64,000 nt of DNA from Pseudonocardia alaniniphila (GTDB lineage: Bacteria > Actinomycetota > Actinomycetes > Mycobacteriales > Pseudonocardiaceae): assembly GCF_022524485.1 (NCBI RefSeq), contig NZ_JAKXMK010000046.1:1-64000 (forward strand), given 5' to 3'. The translations under genes and the position numbers were made by a program. Under the pieces are notes generated by a model. It saw only the letters and a program-made list of their open reading frames with translations. It did no database searches and was not told the origin of the DNA. This document shows positions 23,785-32,452 of the stretch, in pieces (positions within the stretch are counted from its first letter, which is position 1; each line of letters opens with the position of its first letter).

Positions 23785-25806
23785 CTAGCCCGTCAGGCCA
23801 CGGCGGGCGAGCAGCGGCGCGATCTCGGGATCACGCCCACGGAAGCCCCGGTAGGCCTCCATCGGGTCGACGGAGCCGCCGCGGGAGAGCAGCTCCCTGC
23901 GGAAGGTATCGCCGTTCTCCCGGAGCAACCCGCCGTTCTCCGCGAACCACTCGACGGTGTCGGCGTCGAGCACCTCGCTCCAGATGTAGGAGTAGTAGCC
24001 CGCGCTGTAGGCGCCGCCGAAGATGTGGTTGAAGTACGTGCTCCGGTAGCGAGGCGGGGCGGTCGGCACGGCCACCCCCGCCGCCGCGAGCGCGTCGGCC
24101 TCGAACCGCTCCACGTCGGCGACCTGCGCGTCCGGCCCGAGACGGTGCCATGCCTGGTCGAGCAGAGCGGCAGCCAGGTACTCCGTGGTCGCGAAGCCCT
24201 CGCCGAAGAGCTGCGCCTCGTCCAGCCGCTCCACCATCTCGGCCGGCAACGCCTCGCCCGTCTCGTGGTGGCGGGCGTAGTGGGAGAGCACCTCCGGATC
24301 GCGCAGCCACATCTCGTTGACCTGCGACGGGTACTCGACGAAATCGCGGGGCACCGCGGTGCCGGCGAACATCGGGTACTGCACGTCGGAGAACAGCCCG
24401 TGCAGCGCGTGCCCGAACTCGTGGAACAGGGTGCGCACGTTGTCGATCGTGAGCAACGTCGGTTCGCCGTCGGCGGGACGCGCCAGGTTGAGCGTGTTGA
24501 GCACCACCGGCAACGTGTCGAGCAGCCGCGACTGCGTGACGAACGAGTTCATCCACGCCCCGCCACGCTTCGACTCACGCGCGTAGAGGTCGGCGACGAA
24601 GAGCCCGAGCTGCCCGTTCTCGTCGAAGACGTCGAAGATCCGGACCTCGGGGTGGTAGCGGGGTAGGTCGTGGCGCTCGCTGAACCGCAGCCCGTAGAGG
24701 CGGCCGGCGGCGTAGAAGACACCGTCGTGCAGCACGCGCTCCAGTTCGAGGTAGGGCCGCATCGCGCCGGCGTCGAGGTCGAAGCGCTCGCGGCGCACAC
24801 GCTCGGCATAGAACGCCCGGTCCCACGCCTCGACGGGATACCCGGCCGCGGCCGACAGCTCGTCCGCCTCCTTCTGCGCGTTGGCCGCCGCAACCGGGGC
24901 GAGCTTCCCGAGCATCGCGTCGATCGCGTCGACGGTGCCCGCCGTGCCGATCTCGACCACCCAGGACGCATGGTGGGGATGCCCGAGCAGCTGGGCGCGC
25001 TCGGCGCGTAGCTCGGCCATGCGGAGCACGATCTCGCGGGTGTCGTGCTCCCCGCGGAGCCCGCGAGTGACCGACGCGCGGTGCACCCGCTCGCGCAGTC
25101 CGCGGTCGCTGATCGAGGCGAGCACCGGCTGCCCGGTCGGCAGCACGAGCGTGATCAGGTGGGCACCGTCGTGGCCACGCGCGGTGGCCGCTCGCGCGGC
25201 GGCGGAACGGGCGTCCGCGGGGAGCCCGGCGAGCTCCGCGGGATCCTCGACGAGAACCGCCCCGTCGTTCGCCCCGGCCAGGAGCTTCGCACCGAACTCG
25301 GTGGAGAGAGCCGAGAGCTGCGTGTTGAGCGTCCGCAGCCGCTCCTGCTCGGCGGCTCCGAGGCGCGCCCCGGCCCGGACGGCATCGCGATGGCGGCGCT
25401 CCAGCAACCGGAGCGACTCGGGGTCCAGGCCGAGATCGTCGCGCGCCGCGAAAAGGGCCTCGATGCGGGTGAACAGCGCCGGGTCGAGCATGATCGCGTC
25501 CGAGTGCGCGGCCAGCTGCGGGGCGACCTCGGCCTCGATGGCGCGGATCCCCGGGGTGCTGCACGAGCCGACGAGCGTGAAGAACACCGCCGAGACCCGC
25601 CGCAACACCGCGCCCGAAAGCTCCAGCGCGACGATCGTGTTGTCGAAGGTCGCCGGACCGGGATCGGCGGTGATCTCGTCCACCTCGGCGCGCTGTTGCT
25701 CCATTCCCGCCGTGAACGCCGGCAGGAAGTGCTCCTCACGAATGGCGTCGAAGTCGGGGAACTGGAAGGGCAGCGGGCTCGGGGCGAGGAACGGGTTGGT
25801 GCTCAC
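23785..25806 (-). CDS. M3-family metallopeptidase (Dcp/oligopeptidase type)
   Basis: A 673-residue cytosolic zinc peptidase. The active site is TLFHEFGHALHGLFSDVQYP (HExxH), with the third ligand Glu further on (PSQVNEMWLRDPEVL). The N-terminus NPFLAPSPLPFQFPDFDAIR and the C-terminal GGAYSAGYYSYIWSEVLDAD match the peptidyl-dipeptidase Dcp branch. There is no signal peptide. The start is the GTG at 25806 (or the ATG at 25818); a longer open frame to 26388 runs antisense through the NUDIX gene and is not coding. The divergent NUDIX gene starts only 18 bp away. Confidence 0.93.
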   Translation of the reverse strand: MSTNPFLAPSPLPFQFPDFDAIREEHFLPAFTAGMEQQRAEVDEITADPGPATFDNTIVALELSGAVLRRVSAVFFTLVGSCSTPGIRAIEAEVAPQLAAHSDAIMLDPALFTRIEALFAARDDLGLDPESLRLLERRHRDAVRAGARLGAAEQERLRTLNTQLSALSTEFGAKLLAGANDGAVLVEDPAELAGLPADARSAAARAATARGHDGAHLITLVLPTGQPVLASISDRGLRERVHRASVTRGLRGEHDTREIVLRMAELRAERAQLLGHPHHASWVVEIGTAGTVDAIDAMLGKLAPVAAANAQKEADELSAAAGYPVEAWDRAFYAERVRRERFDLDAGAMRPYLELERVLHDGVFYAAGRLYGLRFSERHDLPRYHPEVRIFDVFDENGQLGLFVADLYARESKRGGAWMNSFVTQSRLLDTLPVVLNTLNLARPADGEPTLLTIDNVRTLFHEFGHALHGLFSDVQYPMFAGTAVPRDFVEYPSQVNEMWLRDPEVLSHYARHHETGEALPAEMVERLDEAQLFGEGFATTEYLAAALLDQAWHRLGPDAQVADVERFEADALAAAGVAVPTAPPRYRSTYFNHIFGGAYSAGYYSYIWSEVLDADTVEWFAENGGLLRENGDTFRRELLSRGGSVDPMEAYRGFRGRDPEIAPLLARRGLTG

Positions 25807-25824
25807 GCGCGCGAGCATAGGTCC

Positions 25825-26244
25825 GTGACGGAGGTACGGGTCGGTGTCGGCGCAGTGGTGGTGGACGACGGGCGGGTGCTCGTGATGCGGCGGGCGGGAG
25901 CGCACGGCGCGGGCCTGTGGGGCCTGCCCGGCGGCCACCAGGAGTTCGGCGAGTCCCCGGAGCGCACTGCGGTGCGTGAGGTGGCCGAGGAGACCGGCCT
26001 CGTCGTCGCTGTCACCCCCCGGCTTGGCTTCACCGACGACCCGATGCCCGACATCGGCCGCCACTACGTCACCTTGTTCCTCGCGTGCTCCCGGATCACG
26101 GGCGAGCCGCGCCTCATGGAGCCGGAGAAGGCCACCGCGCTGGACTGGCTCACCGTCGACGAGCTGCGGGCACGCCGGAATGAGCTGTTCGTGCCGCTTC
26201 GGCACTGCCTCGACGACGGTTTGCTGGACCTCGAGCGGGTGTGA
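25825..26244 (+). CDS. NUDIX hydrolase
   Basis: 139 residues. The Nudix box Gx5Ex7REVxEExGL is complete (GHQEFGESPERTAVREVAEE, then TGL), preceded by GVGAVVVDDGRVLVMRRAGA. Length and WGLPGGH match the MutT/ADP-ribose-type small hydrolases that cleave nucleoside diphosphate derivatives; the substrate is not assigned. The GTG at 25825 lies 18 bp from the divergent M3 peptidase start, so its promoter must be inside that gene and the mRNA is probably leaderless. NAT follows 18 bp downstream. Confidence 0.9.
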   Translation: MTEVRVGVGAVVVDDGRVLVMRRAGAHGAGLWGLPGGHQEFGESPERTAVREVAEETGLVVAVTPRLGFTDDPMPDIGRHYVTLFLACSRITGEPRLMEPEKATALDWLTVDELRARRNELFVPLRHCLDDGLLDLERV

Positions 26245-26262
26245 GGGCGCACACTCGGAGGC

Positions 26263-27045
26263 ATGGATGTGGACGCCCTCCTCGACCGGATCGGGGCCAA
26301 GCCCCCGGCCGCGCCCACGGGCGCGACGCTCTCCGAACTGCACCGCGCCTTCGCCCTGACGATGCCGTCCGAGGACTACGACATCCACCTCGGCGTGCCG
26401 ATCTCGCTACACCTTGACGACATCGCCGACAAGATGATCCGCCGCCGGCGCGGGGGCTACTGCTACGAGCTCAACGGATTGTTCGCGGGATTCCTGCGTG
26501 AGCTGGGCTTCGACGTCACGCTGTTCTCGGCGTTCACCATCGGCGAGGACGGCACCCACGGCCCCGACTTCGACCACCTGCGGCTGCTCGTCGACACGTT
26601 CGACGGCCTGTTCCTCGCCGACTGCGGCAACGGTGGGAGCTGGATCGACCCCGTGCCGCTGCGGACCGGCGTCCACGGTCACGTCCGGCTGCAGCGCGAC
26701 GGTGACCTGTGGTGGACGTCCGAGCGCCGCCACGACGGCCGCTGGGAGCCGGGCTGGGCCTGGTACCCGCGGGCGAGGGAGCTGCCGGAGTTCGGGGAGC
26801 GCTCCCGCTACCACGAGCACGACCCGCACTCGTACTTCGTGGCCCGTCGCTTCGCCGTGCTGCCCACTCCCGACGGCCGGATCTCGCTGCTCAACGGGGT
26901 GTTCTCCGAGATCGACCACGACGTCCGGATCGACCGGAGGGTCGACGCCGACGAGGAGCGGTCGCTGCTGGCCGAGCGGTTCGAGATCGTGATCGACCGG
27001 CCCTGGCGACCCCTCGCGGTCGAGAAGAGCTCGACGGCTTCCTGA
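26263..27045 (+). CDS. nat: Arylamine N-acetyltransferase
   Basis: A 260-residue NAT. The catalytic triad is visible: Cys in RRRRGGYCYELNGLFAGFL (about residue 67), His in GPDFDHLRLLVDTF (about residue 108), and Asp in LFLADCGNGGSWIDPVPL (about residue 123). The C-terminal beta-barrel segment FVARRFAVLPTPDGRISLLN is normal for the family. The enzyme moves acetyl or propionyl groups from CoA to arylamines and hydrazines; in mycobacteria it affects lipid and cholesterol metabolism and isoniazid acetylation. It starts 18 bp after the NUDIX gene, probably in one transcript. Confidence 0.93.
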   Translation: MDVDALLDRIGAKPPAAPTGATLSELHRAFALTMPSEDYDIHLGVPISLHLDDIADKMIRRRRGGYCYELNGLFAGFLRELGFDVTLFSAFTIGEDGTHGPDFDHLRLLVDTFDGLFLADCGNGGSWIDPVPLRTGVHGHVRLQRDGDLWWTSERRHDGRWEPGWAWYPRARELPEFGERSRYHEHDPHSYFVARRFAVLPTPDGRISLLNGVFSEIDHDVRIDRRVDADEERSLLAERFEIVIDRPWRPLAVEKSSTAS

Positions 27046-27055
27046 CTCCGGTCCG

Positions 27056-28504
27056 TCAGCGGCGCCGGAGCAGCTCCGCCGCCTTCTCCCCGATGGCGAC
27101 GGCGGTGGCGGCCGTCCCGCGGCGCGGCACCACCGGCAGCACCGAGGTGTCCGCCACCCGCAGATCCGCGACGCCGTGCACGCGCAGCTCGGAGTCCACG
27201 ACGGGGCCGATCGCGGCGCTTCCGCTGAGGTGCTGGGTGGTGCCGAGGTGAGCGGCGATCCAGCCGTCCAGCGCGCGGTCGGAGCCGAGGACGTCGCCCG
27301 TCGGAGCCGTGCGTGTGCCGAGCCCGGCCCGGAGCATGTCGGCCCCCACGCGGATCGCGTGCCGCAGGCGGCGCCGGTCGTGCTCCGTGCGCAGGTAGGC
27401 GTAGGAGACCTGGGGGCGGGCCCGCGGGTCGGGCGAGGTGAGGGTGATCGTCCCGCGGCTGTCGGGGCGCTGAAGCGCGCACATCAGGTGCAGGTCGCTC
27501 CCGTTCTCGAACGGCCGGACGAACAGCATGACCTCCACGTCACCGGCCGGATCGGCCCCGGCGTCCAGGTCGAGTGAGGCCTGGACGCACGTCGCGTGCG
27601 GGTGGGCGGGCGGGTCGCCGGTGCCGAACGGGAGGTACACGGCGGGATGATCCGACCAGTCCTGGCCCACGCCCGGCAGATCGCGCGCCACGGCGACGCC
27701 CACCGCGCGCAGGTCGTCGGGTGGTCCGATCCCCGACAGCAGCAGCAGTTGGGGCGTCGCGATCGCGCCCGCGGCGAGCACGACCTCCCCCGCTTCGACC
27801 ACCGTGCCGTCGTGCAGTTCGACGCCGCGGGCCCGGTCGCCGTCGAGCAGCACGCGCGCCACGGCGGAGTCAGTGCGCAGCACGAGGTTGGTGCGGGGCT
27901 CGCGAAGGTAGGCACGCGCGGTACTCACCCGCACTCCGTCGATGCCGCTGCTGGGCAGGAGCCCGGCGCCGGGTGGCCCACCCGCGTTCTTGTCGGGTTC
28001 AGCGGGGAAGCCGAGACGTCCCGCCGCGGCGAGGAAGCGGGTGGTGGCCGGGTGCGTGAGCTGCGCTGTCGGCCGCTGCACACGTACCGGTCCGCGGTCA
28101 CCGTGCCAGGGTGAGCCGGGATGATCCAGGTCGTTCTCGCTGCGGATGTAGTGCGGGAGCAGGTCGGCCCACGTCCACCCGGGAACACCCCAGCCGTCGG
28201 CGTCCGCGGGGGTGGCCCGCAGCCAGCTCGCCCCGTTGATCGCGCTCGACCCCCCGAGCCCGCGGCCGCGCGGCACCGTGGTGACACGGCCGGGGCGCAG
28301 CTGCGCGGGGTAGGCCCAGTTGCTCGGATGCCCCGGCTGGGTCGCGGCCAGCGACCCGACGTCGAGCAGGTCGGGTGTGGACTCGGCCGGACCTGCCTCC
28401 AGCAGCAACACCCGCCGTGCCTGGTCCTCCGTCAACCGGGCAGCCAGAGCGCAACCGGCTGAACCGGCCCCAACGACCACCACGTCGAACTCCTGCCGGG
28501 GCAC
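27056..28504 (-). CDS. GMC-family FAD-dependent oxidoreductase
   Basis: A 482-residue glucose-methanol-choline oxidoreductase. It has the FAD-binding VVVVGAGSAGCALAARLTED (residues 8-27), the GMC signature PRGRGLGGSSAINGASWLRA (about residue 85), and QLLLLSGIGPPDDLRAVGVA (second signature). The C-terminal catalytic region is TTQHLSGSAAIGPVVDSELR, with the conserved His, ending VVPRRGTAATAVAIGEKAAE, where many family members have Asn. The GTG at 28504 starts directly at the Rossmann strand; no Shine-Dalgarno is visible, and the divergent M18 gene begins 20 bp away. It oxidises an alcohol of unknown type. Confidence 0.9.
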   Translation of the reverse strand: MPRQEFDVVVVGAGSAGCALAARLTEDQARRVLLLEAGPAESTPDLLDVGSLAATQPGHPSNWAYPAQLRPGRVTTVPRGRGLGGSSAINGASWLRATPADADGWGVPGWTWADLLPHYIRSENDLDHPGSPWHGDRGPVRVQRPTAQLTHPATTRFLAAAGRLGFPAEPDKNAGGPPGAGLLPSSGIDGVRVSTARAYLREPRTNLVLRTDSAVARVLLDGDRARGVELHDGTVVEAGEVVLAAGAIATPQLLLLSGIGPPDDLRAVGVAVARDLPGVGQDWSDHPAVYLPFGTGDPPAHPHATCVQASLDLDAGADPAGDVEVMLFVRPFENGSDLHLMCALQRPDSRGTITLTSPDPRARPQVSYAYLRTEHDRRRLRHAIRVGADMLRAGLGTRTAPTGDVLGSDRALDGWIAAHLGTTQHLSGSAAIGPVVDSELRVHGVADLRVADTSVLPVVPRRGTAATAVAIGEKAAELLRRR

Positions 28505-28523
28505 GTGGGAGAGGATGCACCCG

Positions 28524-29798
28524 ATGACGGATCTCGCGCAGGACCTCGCCGACTTCATCGCAGCCGCGCCCACCCCGTACCACGCCGTGGCCCAGGGTGT
28601 CAGACGCCTCTCCGCCGCCGGGTTCACCGAGCAGCCCGAGGCGGGCCCGTGGGACGACCGCCCCGGCGGCCGCTACCTCGTGCGGGACGGCACGCTGCTC
28701 GCCTGGTTCGTGCCTGAGTCCGTCCGGCCCGGCACCCCGATGCGCATCTTCGCGGCGCACACCGACTCGCCGACGCTCAAGGTCAAGCCGCGCCCCGACA
28801 TGGGAGCGGGCGGCTGGCGGCAGGTTGCCGTGGAGGTGTACGGCGGGGCGCTGTGGAACTCGTGGCTCGACCGGGACCTCGGCCTGGCCGGCCGGCTCGC
28901 GCTCTACGACGGCACCAGCGTGCTCGTGGACATCCACCGGCCGCTGCTGCGGGTGCCGCAGCTGGCCATCCACCTCGACCGCCAGGTCAACCAGGGCCTC
29001 ACCCTCGACGCCCAGCAGCACCTGCAGCCCGTCTGGGGCCTCGGCTCGCCCTCCGACGGCGACTTGATCGAGTTCCTGGCAGGCGAGGTCGGCGTCGACC
29101 CTGACGAGGTGGCGGCACACGACCTCGTCGTGCACGACGTCAATCCGCCCGCGCTGCTCGGCGAGGAGGAGGACCTGCTGGCCGCACCCCGGCTGGACAA
29201 CCTCGCCTCCGTGCACGCCGGCCTCGGCGCGCTCCTCGCGGCGTCGGACGACGTCGCCGCCTCCGACCGCCCGGCCGTGATCCCGGTGTTCGTCGGCTTC
29301 GACCACGAGGAGATCGGCAGCGGCTCGGCCAGCGGTGCGTCCGGCCCTCTGCTGGAGACGGTGCTGACGCGGCTCGCCGGTGGCTTCGACGCCCGCGGCA
29401 CCGCGTTCGCGATGTCGCGCTGTCTCTCCGTGGACGTGACGCACGCGGCGCACCCGAACTACCTCGGCCATTACGACCCCACCCACCGGTCGCTGCCGAA
29501 CTGCGGCCCGGCGCTGAAGGTCAACGCCAACCAGCGCTACGCCACCGACGCCCTGGGCGCGGCCGCCTGGCACCGCGCCTGCCGGGACGCGGACGTGCCC
29601 ACCCAGTTCTTCGTCGGGAAGAACACGGTGCCGTGCGGCACCACCGTCGGGCCGCTCCTGGCCACCCGTCTCGGGATTCGGACCGTCGACGTCGGGATCC
29701 CGGTGCTGTCGATGCACTCGGCCCGGGAGCTGTGCGGGGTGCGCGACCCCGGCCACCTCGCCGCTGCGGCCACGGCGTTCCTCACCGACCCGGCGTGA
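28524..29798 (+). CDS. M18-family aminopeptidase (aspartyl aminopeptidase type)
   Basis: A 424-residue dinuclear zinc aminopeptidase. Metal and catalytic residues are in AAHTDSPTLKVKPRPD (first His), APRLDNLASVHAGLGALLAA (bridging Asp), FVGFDHEEIGSGSASGASGP (catalytic and ligand Glu), LSVDVTHAAHPNY (Asp) and PVLSMHSARELCG (last His). Family members remove N-terminal acidic residues from peptides in the cytosol. The ATG at 28524 follows GGAGAGG; an in-frame ATG at 28515 is the alternative. The 3' end overlaps the convergent alpha/beta-hydrolase gene by 17 bp. Confidence 0.93.
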   Translation: MTDLAQDLADFIAAAPTPYHAVAQGVRRLSAAGFTEQPEAGPWDDRPGGRYLVRDGTLLAWFVPESVRPGTPMRIFAAHTDSPTLKVKPRPDMGAGGWRQVAVEVYGGALWNSWLDRDLGLAGRLALYDGTSVLVDIHRPLLRVPQLAIHLDRQVNQGLTLDAQQHLQPVWGLGSPSDGDLIEFLAGEVGVDPDEVAAHDLVVHDVNPPALLGEEEDLLAAPRLDNLASVHAGLGALLAASDDVAASDRPAVIPVFVGFDHEEIGSGSASGASGPLLETVLTRLAGGFDARGTAFAMSRCLSVDVTHAAHPNYLGHYDPTHRSLPNCGPALKVNANQRYATDALGAAAWHRACRDADVPTQFFVGKNTVPCGTTVGPLLATRLGIRTVDVGIPVLSMHSARELCGVRDPGHLAAAATAFLTDPA

Positions 29799-30636
29799 CG
29801 CTCCCTTCCTGCGTCAGCACCGTGGCGAGCCGGGACGCGAACTCTGCGGGGTGCGTCGCGTATCCCACGTGCCCACCGGGGAAGTCGACGACCCCGAGTC
29901 CCAGCCGCTCGGCGAGCACGAGATTCGGCCGGTAGGGCATGTGCTCTCGCGATTGCGCTCCCCCTGCGAGCACGATCCGGTCTGCGACCGCGGCGAGCGC
30001 ATCCGGATCGGGGTCGTAGCGGGGGTAGGAGCGCAGTTCGTGCTCCAGCCAGAACGTCGCGTTCGGCTCGGCCCGCGCCATCATCTCGGCGACGGGCGGC
30101 GGAAGCTCCACACCGGGCGGCGGCCCGCTGCCGCCCACCCCGACCGCCACGCCGAACCGCTGCATCGCCGGCCACACACCTTCGGCGCGGTAGGTCGCGT
30201 ACACGTCGTCGAATAAGGCACGCCAGTCGGCTCCGTCCGGCAGCAGCCCGGTGATCGGCGGTTCGTGCGCAACTGCGGTGGCGACGAGATCGGGGTGCCG
30301 TGCCATGAGTTCCAGCACGACGATCGCCCCGGAACTACTTCCGGACACGTGAGCGGGAGCGCCACCGAGATGGTCGATCAGTCGGCACGCGTCGTCGACG
30401 TCGGTGGCGATGCGGGTGTCGTCGTCCACCGGGCCGGACACGGGGCTGCGGACAAAGCCGCGCCGATCGTAGGTGGCCACGGTGAATCGGTCGGCGAGTG
30501 CAGCGGCGACGCCGCCGTAGATCGTCGAATCCCCGTTTCCGCCGACGACGAACAGCAGCAGCGGGCCGTTCCCACGGGTCTCGAGGTGCAGCCGGGCGCC
30601 CGGCACGTCGAATGCGTGGATCCCGGGTTCGGTCAC
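29782..30636 (-). CDS. Alpha/beta-fold hydrolase
   Basis: A 284-residue hydrolase. The oxyanion region is GPLLLFVVGGNGDSTIYGG, the strand-3 turn is VATYDRRGFVRSPVSG, the nucleophile elbow Ser is in HVSGSSSGAIVVLELMARHP, and the His is in VVDFPGGHVGYATHPAEFA near the C-terminus. The start is uncertain: the GTG at 30636 (VTEPGIHAF) follows AAGG, with in-frame ATGs at 30657 and 30696. It is divergent from the ankyrin gene. Substrate unknown. Confidence 0.85.
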   Translation of the reverse strand: MTEPGIHAFDVPGARLHLETRGNGPLLLFVVGGNGDSTIYGGVAAALADRFTVATYDRRGFVRSPVSGPVDDDTRIATDVDDACRLIDHLGGAPAHVSGSSSGAIVVLELMARHPDLVATAVAHEPPITGLLPDGADWRALFDDVYATYRAEGVWPAMQRFGVAVGVGGSGPPPGVELPPPVAEMMARAEPNATFWLEHELRSYPRYDPDPDALAAVADRIVLAGGAQSREHMPYRPNLVLAERLGLGVVDFPGGHVGYATHPAEFASRLATVLTQEGSVTPGR

Positions 30637-30722
30637 GTCGCGACCTTGGCACGACATGATGCGCCCGAGAAGACCGACGATCAGTTGGGCGCTCATGCCG
30701 TCGCGCCCGTACCGTGTAGCGG

Positions 30723-31145
30723 ATGCAACCGGAGCAACCCAATATCGCGGGTGGCCTGGACGCCGAGACGCTGGCGTTCGCGCACCGGATGTTCGATCTT
30801 GCGCGTGAAGGTCACACCGCCGAGCTGATTGCCCATGTCGACGCCGGGCTGCCGGCCAATCTCACGAACGACAACGGTGACACCCTGTTGATACTCGCCG
30901 CCTACCACGGACACTCGGACACGGTCACAGCGTTGCTGGAACGCGGCGCCGACCCCGCCCGCCTCAACGACCGCGGCCAGACAGCGCTCGCCGCCGCCAC
31001 GTTCCACCGCTGCGCCGAGAGCGTCACCGCCCTCCTCGGCGCGGGAGCCGACCCCGAGCAGGGCAGCCAGTCGGCCCTCGCCACTGCCACCTTCTTCGAT
31101 CTCCCCGACATGCTGGAGCTCCTGCAGCGGAGACAACAGTCGTGA
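30723..31145 (+). CDS. Ankyrin-repeat protein
   Basis: 140 residues, nearly all ankyrin repeats: a capping helix (ETLAFAHRMFDLAREGHTAE), then NDNGDTLLILAAYHGHSDTV and NDRGQTALAAATFHRCAESV with TALLxxGADP turns, and a shorter last repeat (LATATFFDLPDMLELLQ). There is no signal or TM segment. In bacteria such small ankyrin proteins usually bind a partner protein. The next gene overlaps it (GTG inside the stop), so the partner may be that protein. Confidence 0.9.
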   Translation: MQPEQPNIAGGLDAETLAFAHRMFDLAREGHTAELIAHVDAGLPANLTNDNGDTLLILAAYHGHSDTVTALLERGADPARLNDRGQTALAAATFHRCAESVTALLGAGADPEQGSQSALATATFFDLPDMLELLQRRQQS

Positions 31146-31453
31146 CGGCCGAGGAAGCGTCTCTGGCGGGCGAGCGCAACGTCTACTGGTTCGTCGGCGG
31201 CCCGCTGGACGGGCGCGTGCACACCCGCGAGCCATCCGAACCGGCGCCCTGCACCGTCCGCTACACCCATCTGCACGACGGACCGAAGATCGTGCACCAC
31301 TACGACCTGCACGAAGTGGCCGGGCACGGTGGCGAATACCGGCTGCGGCGCCCCCAGGCAGGTGACAGCGGCGGCGACGACGTCAAGGATGGCGTCGACG
31401 ACGGTGAGGACTACGACGGCGATCCGCGCGACCCTGCCGGCGACACGGGCTGA
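31142..31453 (+). CDS. Hypothetical protein with acidic tail, coupled to the ankyrin gene
   Basis: 103 residues starting at a GTG that overlaps the ankyrin stop codon by 4 nt, so translation is coupled. The first 65 residues form a compact beta-like domain (RNVYWFVGGPLDGRVHTREP, then CTVRYTHLHDGPKIVHHYDL, then GEYRLRRPQ). The last 35 residues are strongly acidic (DVKDGVDDGEDYDGDPRDPA). The family is not recognised by name; GGPLDGR with a Tyr-His tail resembles small actinobacterial and phage proteins of unknown function. Confidence 0.7.
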   Translation: MTAEEASLAGERNVYWFVGGPLDGRVHTREPSEPAPCTVRYTHLHDGPKIVHHYDLHEVAGHGGEYRLRRPQAGDSGGDDVKDGVDDGEDYDGDPRDPAGDTG

Positions 31454-31555
31454 GGTCCCCTCAGGTGATCGGGTCGCGACAACGCGCCGATCATGTTGTG
31501 CTGGGGACGTCGCGGCACGGGGCTGCCGCCCGCACCCGCCGGCGAAGGAGGCGAC

Positions 31556-32416
31556 GTGGCCGAGGAGCCGCAGGACTACGGGTTGTTCGGGCCCGACTCC
31601 GTGACGTGGCGCGTGCACCTCGAACCGGTGCTCTGGGTCGGCGGATTCCGGGCGCTGCTGCTGCAGTCGCTGCATCCCCGCGTGATGCGCGGGACCTATC
31701 AGAACTCGGCGCTGTTCGACCCGCGCAAGGCGTGGTCGAGGTTCCAGCGCACCGTGGAGTTCGTCGGCGTCCGGACGTTCGGCACGACCGCCGCCGTGGA
31801 GGCCGCGGCCGCCCGCGTGCGCAGGCTGCACGCCTCGCTGCGCGGCCACGACCCCGTGACCGGGGCGACGTTCCGGATCGACGAGCCGTCAGGGCTGCTC
31901 TGGGTGCATTCCACGGAGATCGACTCGTACGCCGACATCGCACGCCGGGCCGGGATCATCGACGACCAGCAGGTCGACCAGTACTTCGCCGAGAGCGTCC
32001 GGGCCGCCCGCGTCGTGGGGCTGCCGGCCGCCCCGGCGTCACGGATCGAGATGCGGACCTACATCGAGAGCATGCGTCCCGAGCTCGGGCTCACCGACGA
32101 GGCCCGCCACGCCGTGGGCAACATGTTCGCCCCGAAGGGCGGCGCGGCCCCGACCGTCGTGACGAAGCTGGCCGTCCCGGCCATCGCCTCGCTCGCCCTC
32201 GCGTCCCTGCCCCGCTGGGCGCGCCGCATGTACGGACTCCCGGGTGTGCCGACCACCGATCTCGGCGCCACCCTCACCCTGCGGACGCTGCGCACGGCCA
32301 CCCACCTGCTGCCCGACATGCCGGCACCGCCGGAGATCCAACGGGCGCGCCGGCTGGTCCACGGCCGGGACGATGTATCAGAACGGCCGCATTCCTCTCT
32401 TGCCACTGGTGGGTAG
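31556..32416 (+). CDS. MpaB/DUF2236-family oxygenase
   Basis: A 286-residue helical protein of the DUF2236 (MpaB, latex-clearing-protein related) family. It opens EEPQDYGLFGPDSVTWRVHL and carries the conserved Arg/His pattern of heme-b oxygenases: LLLQSLHPRVMRGTYQNSA, RVRRLHASLRGHDP, DEPSGLLWVHSTEIDSYADI. The C-terminal amphipathic region (SLALASLPRWARRMYGLPGV) fits the last helices. Members oxidise polyisoprenoids or fatty acyl chains; the function here is unknown. The GTG at 31556 follows GAAGGAGG. A terminator hairpin overlaps the stop codon. Confidence 0.87.
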   Translation: MAEEPQDYGLFGPDSVTWRVHLEPVLWVGGFRALLLQSLHPRVMRGTYQNSALFDPRKAWSRFQRTVEFVGVRTFGTTAAVEAAAARVRRLHASLRGHDPVTGATFRIDEPSGLLWVHSTEIDSYADIARRAGIIDDQQVDQYFAESVRAARVVGLPAAPASRIEMRTYIESMRPELGLTDEARHAVGNMFAPKGGAAPTVVTKLAVPAIASLALASLPRWARRMYGLPGVPTTDLGATLTLRTLRTATHLLPDMPAPPEIQRARRLVHGRDDVSERPHSSLATGG

Positions 32417-32440
32417 CGGCACCGGGGGCGCCGCTACCCA
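32410..32440. terminator. Hairpin terminator between convergent genes
   Basis: An 11-bp perfect stem (32410-32420 with 32430-32440) around a 9-nt GC-rich loop, overlapping the stop of the MpaB-like gene and ending 13 bp before the convergent flavin monooxygenase gene. Confidence 0.65.
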
Positions 32441-32452
32441 CCCCTGTGGGCC

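Noticed and set aside
25807-26388. Extension of the M3 peptidase frame through the NUDIX and NAT region
   Set aside because: Antisense to the complete NUDIX gene and start of NAT; peptidase homology begins only at NPFLAPS.
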